Positions 35,125 through 46,770 of a stretch of 64,000 nt of DNA are shown piece by piece. Where the stretch lies: the NCBI GenBank assembly GCA_003254905.1, contig QANU01011901.1:461002-525001 (forward strand). The letters run 5' to 3'. Source of the stretch: Nissolia schottii. Taxonomy: Eukaryota; Streptophyta; Magnoliopsida; Fabales; Fabaceae. Below the pieces are notes generated by a model. The model did not search any database, was not told the DNA's origin, and saw only the letters and a list, made by a program, of their open reading frames with translations. The translations under genes and the position numbers were made by a program. Within the stretch, counting starts at the first letter, position 1. Every line of letters starts with the position of its first letter.

Positions 35125-35791
35125 AGAATATTAAGATACGTGAGTACGTGATTCGATGTCACTGTACTCGAACGAATAGGATTAGCAAGCACGATAAATT
35201 CCCTTGATAGTTAATGCAAAGATTAGGAGATCTCCAGCCACCTAGTAACTTAGATAAAACTACTCAAGACTAGTATGAAGTAAAATAAGTAGGGACTTTA
35301 GTATATCTAAACACCTAGAGATCTCTTGAGTGGCCTAAATCATAATTGAGTAAATAAAGAATAGTTATGGCCTAGGATTCCCTACTGAGGACGTGACATT
35401 CTCATCTCCCACTCCTTTATGATTCCAGGTGAGCACGAAGAGTACGCCGGAGTAGAGTAGACATTATCGGACGAGTAAAAACCTAGGTGTCAAGCAGCCC
35501 AAGCAGGACAACGAGGTTTACTGACACATCGTACTGTACTTTGTATTTTGTATCAACTAAATGGATTTGGTAAGTCATTAACTTTTAATGCAACAATTGT
35601 AATATATAAGTATAAACATGTGCAACTGTTTTCAAGACCTGTATGAATGAATTTATATTATCTTTAATGTTTGATATGACTAGTTATCTATTATGCTATT
35701 TAAACGCCTAACTATTATAAACTCTATTGTTTGCTTATACATAGGAAGCATCCTTTACACCTATAACGGAAGCAGCAACCAAGATGTTACA
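32632..35791. mobile_element. Solo LTR of a Ty3/gypsy retrotransposon
   Basis: A 3.16-kb segment that starts TGTAACATC and ends GATGTTACA, perfect inverted termini, flanked by a perfect 5-bp duplication GTAAT (32627-32631 and 35792-35796). There is no internal coding region, primer-binding site or second LTR, so this is a solo LTR left by recombination. The start TGTAACAYCC and the great length fit Tekay/Del-type chromoviruses; that assignment is inference. It contains a pyrimidine-rich, leader-like stretch (about 33040-33480), an array of palindromes (33780-34190) and an (AT)n run (about 35088-35117). The intact ends and target duplication suggest a fairly recent insertion, but a single LTR cannot be dated from itself. 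Confidence 0.85.
33780..34190. repeat. Paired palindrome array GTCATTCGAATGAC inside the solo LTR
   Basis: Twelve copies of the 14-bp palindrome GTCATTCGAATGAC or close variants, arranged as six pairs about 70-75 bp apart (pairs near 33783, 33861, 33931, 34001, 34076 and 34148). Within a pair, the two palindromes are about 20-25 bp apart. Confidence 0.85.
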
Positions 35792-35839
35792 GTAATCACT
35801 ACGTTTAAATTGAGTACGAATAGAAAAAGGAGCGCAGGC

Positions 35840-38800
35840 ATGGTTTGCGGTGTAGTGTGTGTGTTTGCGTGTGCATTGCTTCAACCATTATCGACAACGA
35901 CGACGACAAAGCACCAGATCTGGGTAGCCTCTTCTTCGCATCTCATTCGGTAATCCTTCTCTTCCATTTCTTCTTTGCGGAATCTGATTCTACTTCTTTT
36001 ATAGTTCAAATTTCCTTGGTTTGATAGGGATTTTGTGCTGATTTATGTGCTTTCTTTTCTTTGTTAATCCGTAATTTGAACTACTCCGAGAGCGTACATG
36101 AAGTTTGAGACTGTTCAGTTTCTAATTTTCGATTCTATTCGTTTTTTCTTTTACGTACTGTTCGATTCGATTAGATTCAAGCAACTGAATCGGTTTTGGC
36201 ATTTTATGAGAAGCTGAGCAGTTCTGTACCTTGCGATTAAGTGTCATTTGATTATTTTCAAATTAAGAGATTGCGCTGTGTTTTTTTTCTTTTTTTTGGG
36301 GGGGGGTTAATTCAGTGTTGAATTGAAATCAAGAGATTCACGTACCGTGCATCATGTTGAAGTTTGAAAATCGATGTATATGTTAGTAATGAAACTGCAA
36401 AAGTGCACATAGCATAAAGTTAGATCTGGACTCTCAATGTTTCGCATCGAGCTGCACGTTTTGCATTACTATATAATATTATAATCTCAGCCCTCAGTTT
36501 GGTGTTTCGAAATAGCAACTGCATTTTATTTAGCTTAGGACTGTATATCTCAAACTTAATTGGAGAATATGGCCTAGTTAGACGAGTTGGCCAAATACAT
36601 GCCGTTTTGAGTTATTATTTCCATAATTTAGTAGCTCGACATGAACTCCATTTAGCTGAACTCTCACTGTTATGTGCGTTTGAATGTGTTGTGTCTGTGA
36701 ACTATACTATTAGTCAGTTGTTAATGACTTGACTTAGTGAACTATACTAATAGTCAGTTATTAATGACTTGACTTAGGTTGGAATTCATGACTTTATGGT
36801 TCATCAGCATGATTTATTTATTTATTTATTTTACCGAAAATCATTCAATTCTATTTCCATGTGAGAAATATATTATCAAAGTGGACAAGGCAGATTTATG
36901 GCTGGACATTTTGAGTCAGGTTCATCAGATAAGAAACTAAGTGGTGGATTGGATGATTTATTGAAGTTTAATGCTGAGAATATGCAAAGCAACATGAAAA
37001 TTCTCTATTACAGGTTTGTTTTGACAGCAGAATGGCAGATATATATCATATATCTAGGGAGCATTACATTTGGGATGGACACAGGTACTTTTGTTCATTC
37101 CCTTCTCTATCAGTTGATGGGGTCTAAACACCACCTAACAGAGTGATAGTCTGCAGGCACTGCAGGGGTTCCTAAGTTATTTAAGGTGGTGACTTGAGTA
37201 TGGATTGCATGGTATGATTCAATGTGCAAATTGTCACAAGTGTGCTTGAGATGCATATGGTATATCCACAGAACTCTTATAAAAGGGGAGGGCAAGAAGG
37301 GAGGAAATTGAAAAAATAAGTTGTTATAATGAAAAGAACTGCTGTCTAACCTTATCTAATGGTCACTCAACTTGCAAATACTTCCTTTATCTCTGTTGCA
37401 GCCGAACATTTGTCTATAATTGGTGGAGTTGTTGCTGGAATTTTGGGGTTTACCAGCTTGAAAGGCTTTGAGTTTTACTTCCTTCTAATGTCTGTAACTT
37501 CACCTGGGCTCGTAGCGAAAGCCAAATTTTCAAACCACTCTTGCTTTGACTCCTGGAATTGAGTGCTACTTGATGGCTTTCTAGGTGGTCTAATGGTACA
37601 TTCTGTTTTTGTTACTTTCATTCTTTTTCCTTTGAGCACGGTTTGTGTGTGACAGCTGTTTGTTATTTAATAAAAGAAACTAGACAAGTATATAAAACAA
37701 AGAACAAAGGATATTTAAATTTCAAAAAGTATTTCGACCTTGAAGAAAAATTTAGGATGTGAAACTGATACAGGGAAGCAAGACAAAAAGATGCTAGGAA
37801 CCTCCATAAAGTTGTTCATCCCGTGGCTTATGATCCTCCCAGAATCTAACTCATCTTTAAGGATATGAAAGATAAATGATTCCCATGCCTATTGCTTGAT
37901 CCCAGGCACACCAACTTTTCCAGTCATGGCCAAAGCAACAGTCTCTTGCCTATTATCTTGAATATTGAATACAGCCACTACTTTGACAAAGGTGATTTCG
38001 TTTTCGTTTTACCCAATTAAAAATGGTAGCTAACACTGTCACATAAAGGAGGATAACAACGTCTATTATTTTTTTCCCCAAAAAATGGGGGATACCATCT
38101 ATTGAAGTTTAATTTTTCTAGTTCATAATTATGACTCATGCAAATTGAATGATCTCAGTTTGTCTTTGTGTTCTCTATATTTGCAATCGTATAAAACTAT
38201 TCAGGTGTTTGATTTTGCCATTACTCACTGAACAAAAGAATTTGCTATTGATATTATTGGCAATGCACTTCTTGATTTCCTAATTGTGTTGTTGTGTCTA
38301 CTTCATCATTCACCTATTGACCTATTTTAGACTGGTAAATTACATTTTTCTTTCTGATTAAAAAGTTAAAAATAGGAAAAGTCAACATACTTATCATATC
38401 AATGGAATATCTTGAAATATGCTAACTTCTGCATACGTGTATACTTGGTCTGTTACATGTGCTTAATACTGGAAATTTTGATCAACACTGGTTAACTATT
38501 TGTTAAATGTCAAACAAAATGCCAATGAGGAGCTTTTTCTGTCGTTAGGCAGGAAAATAAATATAGAGAAGTGGGGGATATATCCAATGCAAAATTTACC
38601 GTAATTTCTCCTAAATTACGTATAGCTGCTTTAGGTTTAACGACATCTCATGGACCTCCTGTGTCTCCAGAATTTCTGAAACCTCCATCTTTTATATTTT
38701 AACATAACATAATCCCCTATATTTATGTTGTAGTGTCAAGGAAAATTCGTGTAATTTTTCAAACAAGAGGTTTTCTTGTGTCGGATAGACCTTGTGTGAT

Positions 38801-39425
38801 GGTTGAACATATGTGAACCTTTGTTTTTTCTTTTGATTGGACAACATTTAGATCATTTTGCCTCTCCATGGGCTGTTGGTGTTCTCTTTCTTATCTATGT
38901 GCTTTTGTTCAGTATTTTTAACTTACATCTTTCAACCTCTGCAGTCATTTGTGCTGTTCTGGACGTGTCCTCCTTTATAATATTCGGTAAAGTATGACTG
39001 AATTGTTTTCTATATATAATGCCGTAAATCTGTTACAAAAGAAGAATTTGTGTGACTAGCATCTAAAGGTATATTTGGACAGATGGAGTGTGGTGGTTAT
39101 AATGGAGTGGCATAGGAAAAGTGACTTAGTTTATTGTTTTGGAGTTTTTATCATTAATGGAATGAAATAGCTTAGGAGAGGAACCCAAATTACTCCATGC
39201 CACCCAAACCTGCATATTTTCATAGCCCTTAATTTGAGGCGTTCGGGATGGAACAACTCGTTTTTATTACGGTGGCCTAGACAATAGTTGCCTCAGAGTA
39301 TTGGCATCCTTCTAAAACACAGCCTATCAAAAGTTTACTCTCGTTTAATATTATCTCGTGCCTGAACATGTTGTGCTTCTTTGACAAAACAAAGATTTGC
39401 ATATGACATTGTTCATATATTTTGA
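35840..39425 (+). pseudogene. EMC6: ER membrane protein complex subunit 6, decayed copy
   Basis: EMC6 is a small two- or three-helix subunit of the ER membrane insertase complex EMC. This copy keeps the intron layout: a leader exon from about 35840 with a donor at about 35948/35949, coding exons 36898-37013 (MAGHFESGSS, then FNAENMQSNMKILYY), about 37402-37588 (LSIIGGVVAGILGFTSLKGF, then FSNHSCFDSWN), a 20-nt exon 38945-38964 (SFVLFWT) and 39395-39425 (FAYDIVHIF, stop). The frame is broken. The junction of the first two coding exons leads into CGAACATTTGTCT, two bases short of the expected Arg-Thr-Phe-Leu-Ser, which shifts the frame. A TGA at 37560-37562 also stands where the family has Arg (SWNR), as a CGA-to-TGA change would give. 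The third-exon donor (GTGTCC) is weak. Retained introns mean a duplicated-type or in-place pseudogene, not a retrocopy. A functional EMC6 presumably exists elsewhere. Confidence 0.85.
36690..36778. repeat. Tandem 41-bp duplication in the EMC6 leader intron
   Basis: GTGAACTATACTATTAGTCA and the following TTGTTAATGACTTGACTTA recur immediately, with two or so substitutions. Confidence 0.8.
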
Positions 39426-39727
39426 TGGAGAATTGTCTGCAAATGTCTTTAAAATAGCAATTTTTGGCGTCTGTTGCTACTTGCTAGATTGATTGCATTT
39501 ACAACATCTAGTTACTGGATAGCTTCATGATGACTATATCCACAGCTGTAAACTTGGTAAGCTCTATTTCCATTTGATTATGTAATCTCAAATGGAAAAC
39601 AATGCTATCTATCTTTTGAGCTTGTCAAATTGGTTTCTCGGAGATTATTGAAGCTTGCTTTGTATAGGCCGCCATTATCCAAACTCTATTTTGACATTCA
39701 ACTTGATGTTGCTTCTTAACCAAAATA

Positions 39728-39982
39728 CTCTCTCCATTTACTTTTTGTTGTTATTTTTGACAAAACACATAAAATAAGAAATCATTTAATGAGCATTAAG
39801 ATAAAAAAAATATAAAATGTATAGATTAAATTAACTCTAACTAATTAGTGTTATAATTATTAAATGTCATTGGGAGAATGAGAGATAGTAGGGATATAAT
39901 TGAAAAAAATATATTTAATGGTTCTATAATCTAATGATCAGTAACGTTAGACAAAAGAGAGAAAGAAATTGAACCGAGGGAG
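39728..39982. mobile_element. Stowaway-like MITE, copy 3
   Basis: It begins CTCTCTCCATTTACTTTTTG after TA and ends GAACCGAGGGAG before CA. The interior TTGTTGTTATTTTTGACAAA parallels the copy at 41638-41905. It lies about 300 bp beyond the EMC6 remnant. Confidence 0.65.
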
Positions 39983-41637
39983 CATTATCTTTCACTTGTA
40001 GCATTTTGTGATGAAACTTTTGATTGACATGTTGTGCAAATATCAAGGAAAGATCGCATATTGGTATTAGACCAATTGATTTTTCTACGTTTAACCGATA
40101 CTTTGACATTGGCACAAGGCACAAGCGTAGGTGTTGCCTTACTCGTACTTTTCCGATTACTAAAAAAAAAAAAAAAATCAAACACATTACTTTTATTGGG
40201 ACTTAAACCAGAGACAATCAACATATCAAAATAATAACTTAATCATTAAGTTAATTACTTTTTTTTATATTTTATGCATATATAATTATTAATGTAATTT
40301 TATTGTTTTAATTTTATCTTTTTTTTATTTCTTATTCTCACATTAAAAAAATAAAAAACAATTCAAGCATATATGCTTATTCACGTGTAGGAGTAAATAA
40401 ACAAATTAAACATGGTTACTCGTCTTGTTTGTGTGTGTTTTATTTAATTGTTTTTGTTAAAGTATTGTGTTGTTTCATTATTAGAAGTCTGAATTTATCT
40501 TGTTGATGATGGAATTTTTTTTTTTTTTATCAACGGAGTTGCAATTTGGATTTTTATTAATCTATTAGATTCTTGGTCTATGATTTAAATATTTAATAGG
40601 TTATGGTAAACAAATTATGATAATCAAACTAGACAATAGATTTTTAATTAAAAAAATATATATACAAGCAAACCTACTAAGCAAAAAAAAAACCTTTGAT
40701 AGTTTACAGGTCAGGCTTAAACTAAAAATTAATGAGACAAACTCGACCTATTAAGGGTCTGACCTGTTCTCATTCCTATTCCCGATCAAGAAAAGTTCCA
40801 TGCCATTTAAATTGGCCAATTGTTAGCAGCAGTTTACGAAATCAAACGGCAAGAAAGTTGTCAATTAACGCATGCTCTATTTGACTTTGTAGATAATATT
40901 ACAATCATGTTATGATTTTACAACACTTAAAATGAGGTTGCATTGCGAAAAATAGGTATGCCATCCACTGACCTCTTCAACTATACAACTTCCGATACCT
41001 AACTGCAGCTATCAGCCTATTACAACGTTTCACCTTTGCTTTTGTAACTCCACAAAAAATGGAAGAATTCATCTATCGGTATGGATCTGGTTTTTGACAA
41101 GCAAATCATAGTACTTGCATAGTATTCTTACACCTCCCGAGGAAACTGCCATAGAAGCTTGCAATAATATGTTTACTATACATGTTTGAACCCTCAAACC
41201 TTCAAATTCGATCAGAATTCAGAATTATTAGATGTATAATGAATATGAAGCAAATATAGAGAGAATTTAAACTGTTCTACAAGGCAGGCTGCATATCGTG
41301 AACACATTAGCGCATAGATTCCCAATTTGGAATGGGACATTTCACGGCATTATTGGCACACAAAATTGCCCAAATCTAACACGTCAATACTGAGTGCGCA
41401 CACAATAAAAGTTGGTTCCACGTAAAAGGACTGAAAATAGTTGGTAGGACATGTAATAAAGGTGGTAGGATCCACTTTTATTGTGTGTTCGCCTAAAAAT
41501 AATGTGTTAGACTTGTGCACACTTGTGCCCTCTTACGAGTTACCAACAAATTATGTTCTAGCATGCAAGAAAACATTCTGGCCGTGTGTTACACCTCGTT
41601 GTTGTGTATGGATCTTACATCTTATTGGTTTAACATA
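39983..41637. other. Intergenic DNA with a hAT-like fragment
   Basis: About 40660-40778 (CAGGTCAGGCTTAAAC, then GGTCTGACCTGTTCTCATTCCTA) matches the right end of the hAT-like element at 7803-8327. The rest is AT-rich and unassigned. Confidence 0.45.
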
Positions 41638-41905
41638 CTCCCTCCGTCTACTTTTTGTTGTCATTTTTTACAAAAACACACAATATAAGAAATTATTTGA
41701 CACTAAGAAAATATATAGTGCATAGACAAAATTAACCTTGAGCAATAAATGTATTTTTTAAGTGTTATAGGAAGTATGGGAGACAATAAGGATATAAACA
41801 TAAAAAAAATACATTTAATATTTTCTTAATCTAATCAAATGACAATTAATCTTAGACAAATTTTTGTTTAAAAAATAACAACAAAAAATGAACGGACGGA
41901 GGGAG
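41638..41905. mobile_element. Stowaway-like MITE, copy 4 (best preserved)
   Basis: The perfect terminal inverted repeats CTCCCTCCGTC and GACGGAGGGAG are each flanked by TA (41636-41637 and 41906-41907). The next bases also pair (TACTTTTTGTTGTCATTTTT against AAAAAATAACAACAAAAAAT). At 268 bp and non-coding, it is a classic Stowaway MITE, mobilised by Tc1/mariner transposase. It lies about 50 bp beyond the RWA stop codon. Confidence 0.9.
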
Positions 41906-41953
41906 TAGTTGACAACAAATGGCTTAGATGTAAGGATACTTAACTGAGTCAGA

Positions 41954-44900
41954 TCATATTAAGTCAGCAATACGACTTACCAACATTTGAGGTATCCTAA
42001 GGAAGGCAAAGGACAAGGAATATAAAACAACTGAGATTGTTGTTGCTGTAATTAAATTGTATACAAGCCGCTTGTCGTCTTTGCTGGGCACAAATGCCAT
42101 TTTCAGTGTATTTGTCAACTCAAAGAGCCTATAAGAAATCTGCAGACAAGTATAATAATGTTACAAAAAGAATAAATTATTTAAATAATAATATATAAAA
42201 AAAAAAAAACTCAACGTGTGTTGTTCACTTACTGCAACATATATGGCAGTAGTAAGCATGAAATTCAACATTGGATAGTCAGGGATCAGGGAAAGTAACA
42301 ATTTAGGTTGACCATCTGGAACACCCGACCTAAAATCAATCATAGACATAGAAATAAGGAAGTATTTACTATGATACAAGACAAATAAAGAATTCAGTTA
42401 ATAAAAAACAAATAAATGACACCACCTTAGCCAAATATGGATCTGAGAGATGTAAGTCTCCAGCGTAACCTTTCCAAGCCATCTAGAAGAACGTACAAGC
42501 ATTAGAAAATTAGTTCACACATTACAAATCTTAAACAAAGTAAAGGAAGTTGCAACAATGCAATACATGACTCTGCATTTGTTTGTGTGTGTGTACGTAC
42601 ACTAGTTATAGGAATGAATAAAAGAGCGTATTTCTGTAAAGAAAACTCACGCAAAAAGGGTTAATGTGTAGCTACGAAAACTTTGAGTAACATTTCGCAA
42701 GCATATGTAAACCCTGTTAAATAAAGAAGTGGCACATCAATAAACTAAAGAAAGTTACTAAATAACTAACGAAATCCCCCCCCACAAAAAACCAAAAAAA
42801 AAAAAAAACAAACAAACGGATACATTCTCGTACGTTATGGGAATCCACGAGGTATAAGGATGGTATTTATTGTATGTAATCTTGTCCAGCTTGTATATAT
42901 ACTCGAACCATAAATAGCCCGTCTAGAAAATAACTCAATTGGTCAGGGCCATAAAATAATACAAACCAAAGGGGTACTAACATAATAATACCATTAAAAA
43001 ATACAATACCAGAGATGATATTAGAATAACAGCAGTTTTGATTGATATTCTGCGCTTAATTTCGGATTCCTCCAATTTCTCCATCCACCGTTCAACCTAT
43101 AATACCTTGTGACAGTCATTAATGTACTCAACTTGTAAAGGAAAAAGAAAGAAATGGGAACGAAACCAGATGTATATTTTAACTTAAGAATCATCCAATC
43201 ACAAAGGGGATGGAGTGTTAAATTTTATTTTTTGCAATTACTTCAAAACATAAAACCAGAAACTTACAGTTGGATGGAAATAAGCATAAATCATTCCAAT
43301 TATCCATACGTAGCGATCAAGCCCCGATCGAAAATGCCATTCATGCAAGCGGGAAAATTGTGATTTGGAAGGATCAGGGTCAGTATAACCTGCCAGTGTA
43401 AAGAAACATTCAAGTCAACATGATCTGCAGTGCCGTCAGGTGTAAAGTAAACATCACAGATGCTACTAACCAAGCAAGAAAGTGAATGGACTCCAAACCC
43501 ACTCAAAGACTCCAGGTATCTCCCATACTAAGATAACAACAAGGAAGCAAGCAATGATTTTTAAAGCAATGACAGACCCAATCTCATTGTATTTGTTGAG
43601 AATTCCAAGTGCCCCATAAACCATAAGAGTGAAAAGAGTGTGCATGGGGCAGATGTAGTATAACATGTAACTGTTGTTAAGGACAATACAACAGAACAAT
43701 ACCAAGAAATTAAGCCGCCACATCATCTGCTCATCCAGAAAATGTAAGGAATATATCAGTTAGTATAGACCAAATTAAAAATAAACTTCAATTGCAAGCT
43801 TATAGTCTGAGATAGCATACCTGAGCAAACCTTACTAGACTAAAATCTTTACGAACATAATAATACGAGAAGTTCCCAAATCCAGTCATCCAAACATATG
43901 CAGCAATGAAGATACGGATTGCATTATAGATTTCAGATGCAGCAAAGTAATGGTACATCAAAAACAAAACCTGTGACAGATGTCAAATGGTATAAATATG
44001 GAATGTTAAAACATGAAGTATTTGCAACATCAAACGTAACGTAAGGACCATAAGAGTTGAAGAATCAGAATATCTGATGAAAAAATCTAGACTGAAACTA
44101 AATTGTGCCTCTTTATACTAAATGTAATAATTCTGGATTTGGATTTGCATTGTTTAGGAGTTCCACTGAAATTTTCAGTAAAAAAATTATTAAGGACTAC
44201 TTCGAGAATATCAATTGAAAAAGGAACCGACCTGCATCCAGCCTTTCCATTCTTCAGTCTGATGCCTATTTAAGTAAAGTATGGATTTCCCGGACAATGG
44301 TGACTTGTCATGATGTATCTTAAAGGAAGTAATTGCCGAAACTATGATGAGGAGAAAATAGAGAAATAAGAAGAGATCCCTATTATAACTCTGCAAAAAC
44401 AAATTATTGTAGATAGAAAATCATATCAGTAATCCACAGTAGCCATATAATAAAGCAAGTTTTTAAAGATATACGCCAATTGGAGAAAGAGTAAACAAAA
44501 TTGGAATACAAAGTTTAGCCTATGGCCATTAAAGTTGGGCAATTGCTAAGGTTGGAAATAGTCTAACACACACGCATTGTAAATTGTATGTATTGATGCA
44601 ACAACTAACTCATCCTTTCTCGTTTGTCAGTTAATTCTTCAAGAAGAATGGTTCAATCTTGCTTGTATTTTCCAAATTTTTAAACGGACTGCCTTTATTT
44701 CAAAATCATGAAAAATCAGCAGAGTTCTTAGTAAGCTTTCAAAACAGAGTGGTTCTTCACAAAAATCCTAATACTTCTTTATTCTACTGGCTTGTGCTTT
44801 TAGCTTGTTTTATTTTCATCTAGCAAAAGTGAAGTGACCATTCTTATTTCCTATTTGCCATATGAATTCATAAATGAAATATATGCATTTCCAATAAATG

Positions 44901-46415
44901 GATTTCCAATATTTAGGAAGTAACATGATAAAGATGCTAATAAGTGTTGCAATCCTCTCCATTATAACTGTTGAATATCTATTATAGAAAAACCAAATGA
45001 GGATGTACATGGCTACGCAACCGACAGAAACACAAGTGCTACAAAAGATGCAATTAAAGATAACAGGCGGAATCATGCCACAAGGCCACGCCAACATGCT
45101 GCAATATATGCTATCTATCTCATCATAAAGTTAGAGAGTGCCCAGCAGCAGGAGGTTGAACACAAAAAAGAAAGTAACGTAATATAAATATTAACCTTTT
45201 TTGACGAGCCAAAGAAATCTGTACGGTCACACAGATAAAAGTAAGCCAAAAGGAGACCAAATTCAGACCTGTAGCAGCGAAAGAGCAAAGGAAATGAAAG
45301 TCAACAATATGATCAGCATATAAAGATATTTTTCATTTTATCTTTATCATATAATTCACTTACATTGCTTTAAGTGTCAAACGGTTTTCAATCAGGAAAT
45401 ATTCGTCCATCAAAAGGAATCTGAAGAAACACACAACAAAAGGCCAAGTAAGTAACCCTTGGTTTAAGCAAAGACAGAAGAACGACCACAACACAAGCAA
45501 GCAAGAACAAGAGGACCACAAATTACAAACCGGAATATTGACGATGAGGCACTTAACCCTCGAGCTTTTGGGGATGCCGACTGTAGAGCTCCTCCCTCTA
45601 ATAACACTGCTGTGTCTTCATCTTTAACAACAGCATCAGTTCCAATTTCAACTAAGTTGATGTCTGAGTGCCTACTAGAAGAAGTACCAAAAACTTTCCA
45701 TAAGGAAACACTGGCAACAAGTTTTTAATTTTCTTACATCTTAACAGTTACACATTGGAGGAAAAAAGTAACACCCAATGGAGGACAGTGCAACGTGATT
45801 TTTCTCTCCCAGCAATCTTAAAACTCTATACCACTTGCTTAGCTCACAACCATTATATGAAAATTGAATTATAAAATGTTAAGGAAATCGAACAAACAAA
45901 ATAATGAAAATATACGCATATCAATTACTTAGCTCAAAACTTAACGTAACTCCTCAAAGGATACAGCATTGCAATGACTACTCTCAAAAGTGGTAGATAC
46001 TACACTACTGTAAAATGGAACTATTCTAGCAGCACGCAGCAACTAAAATTTCACGATGCATAAAGAATAATTGATCCAGCTTACGCTTTGGACGAGGCCT
46101 GATTTTTGCGATACTCCAATATCTCCGAGTAAATCCATGCCAGAATGACCGGAATGATCCCAAGCAAGAACGAGACCTGCAAGCATCACAATACAGAACC
46201 AAACGCTACAGTGAAAAACCAAAGTTCAGAACTAAACCGCAACGAGCATTAACACAAACACGTCGAAATCGAATCACACTGTCGCGAAAAAGCATAAACA
46301 CAGTAACTAGTAACTAGCAGCGAAACTTTCCAATCGGTGCAAGATCTGACAGCACAGGAAGAAGCTCGAATCGAAGAAGTACCTGACCGGGAGTTACAAC
46401 GCCGAAGATAACCAT
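41954..46415 (-). CDS. RWA: REDUCED WALL ACETYLATION protein (CAS1-domain acetyl transporter/transferase)
   Basis: RWA proteins are Golgi multi-pass membrane proteins related to fungal Cas1p, needed for O-acetylation of xylan and other wall polysaccharides. I traced fifteen exons with GT/AG introns and consistent phase: 46415-46383, 46176-46085, 45674-45531, 45420-45364, 45268-45196, 44390-44232, 43970-43821, 43726-43471, 43389-43268, 43096-43010, 42922-42834, 42713-42651, 42482-42426, 42329-42233 and 42139-41954. They give 554 residues, near the family length. Marker stretches are [99 protein letters not shown] and [19 protein letters not shown]. It looks most like the RWA2 branch. The C-terminus runs a few residues past the usual IPQKLV end ([10 protein letters not shown]). 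All exons are open, so the gene looks functional. Confidence 0.95.
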
Positions 46416-46770
46416 TTCGGGAAAGCGGAAGAGGAATGAGGATCAGAGCACTGTTCCGATGCAACGGAATTCACGGGAATTGAAGCGGCATTCGAAGGAG
46501 AGAGCGACGTGATGCTGATCCAGCACCAGATCGGTGCGGAGAACAAGCGTGAGCCCTAGTTTTGACGAAAATGGGAATGCGAATTTTTGAAAGAGCGGAA
46601 AAATGGTGGTGGTTGGTTGGGTTGGTAAATAGAAGAAGAATGCAATGACAGTGTGAGATGGGAGAAGAACTAACTCTGTCTGCGTCGGAGGTGTAAATAA
46701 AACGAGTGCTCCGTAGAGAGTGACGTAGATAATTATCCTTATTAATTAATGTATTTAACAATTTTGCTTC
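46416..46770 (-). promoter_or_regulatory. RWA leader and promoter region
   Basis: GC-richer DNA directly upstream of the RWA ATG, consistent with a 5' UTR and core promoter. The open frame at 46471-46761 shows no family signature. Confidence 0.45.
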
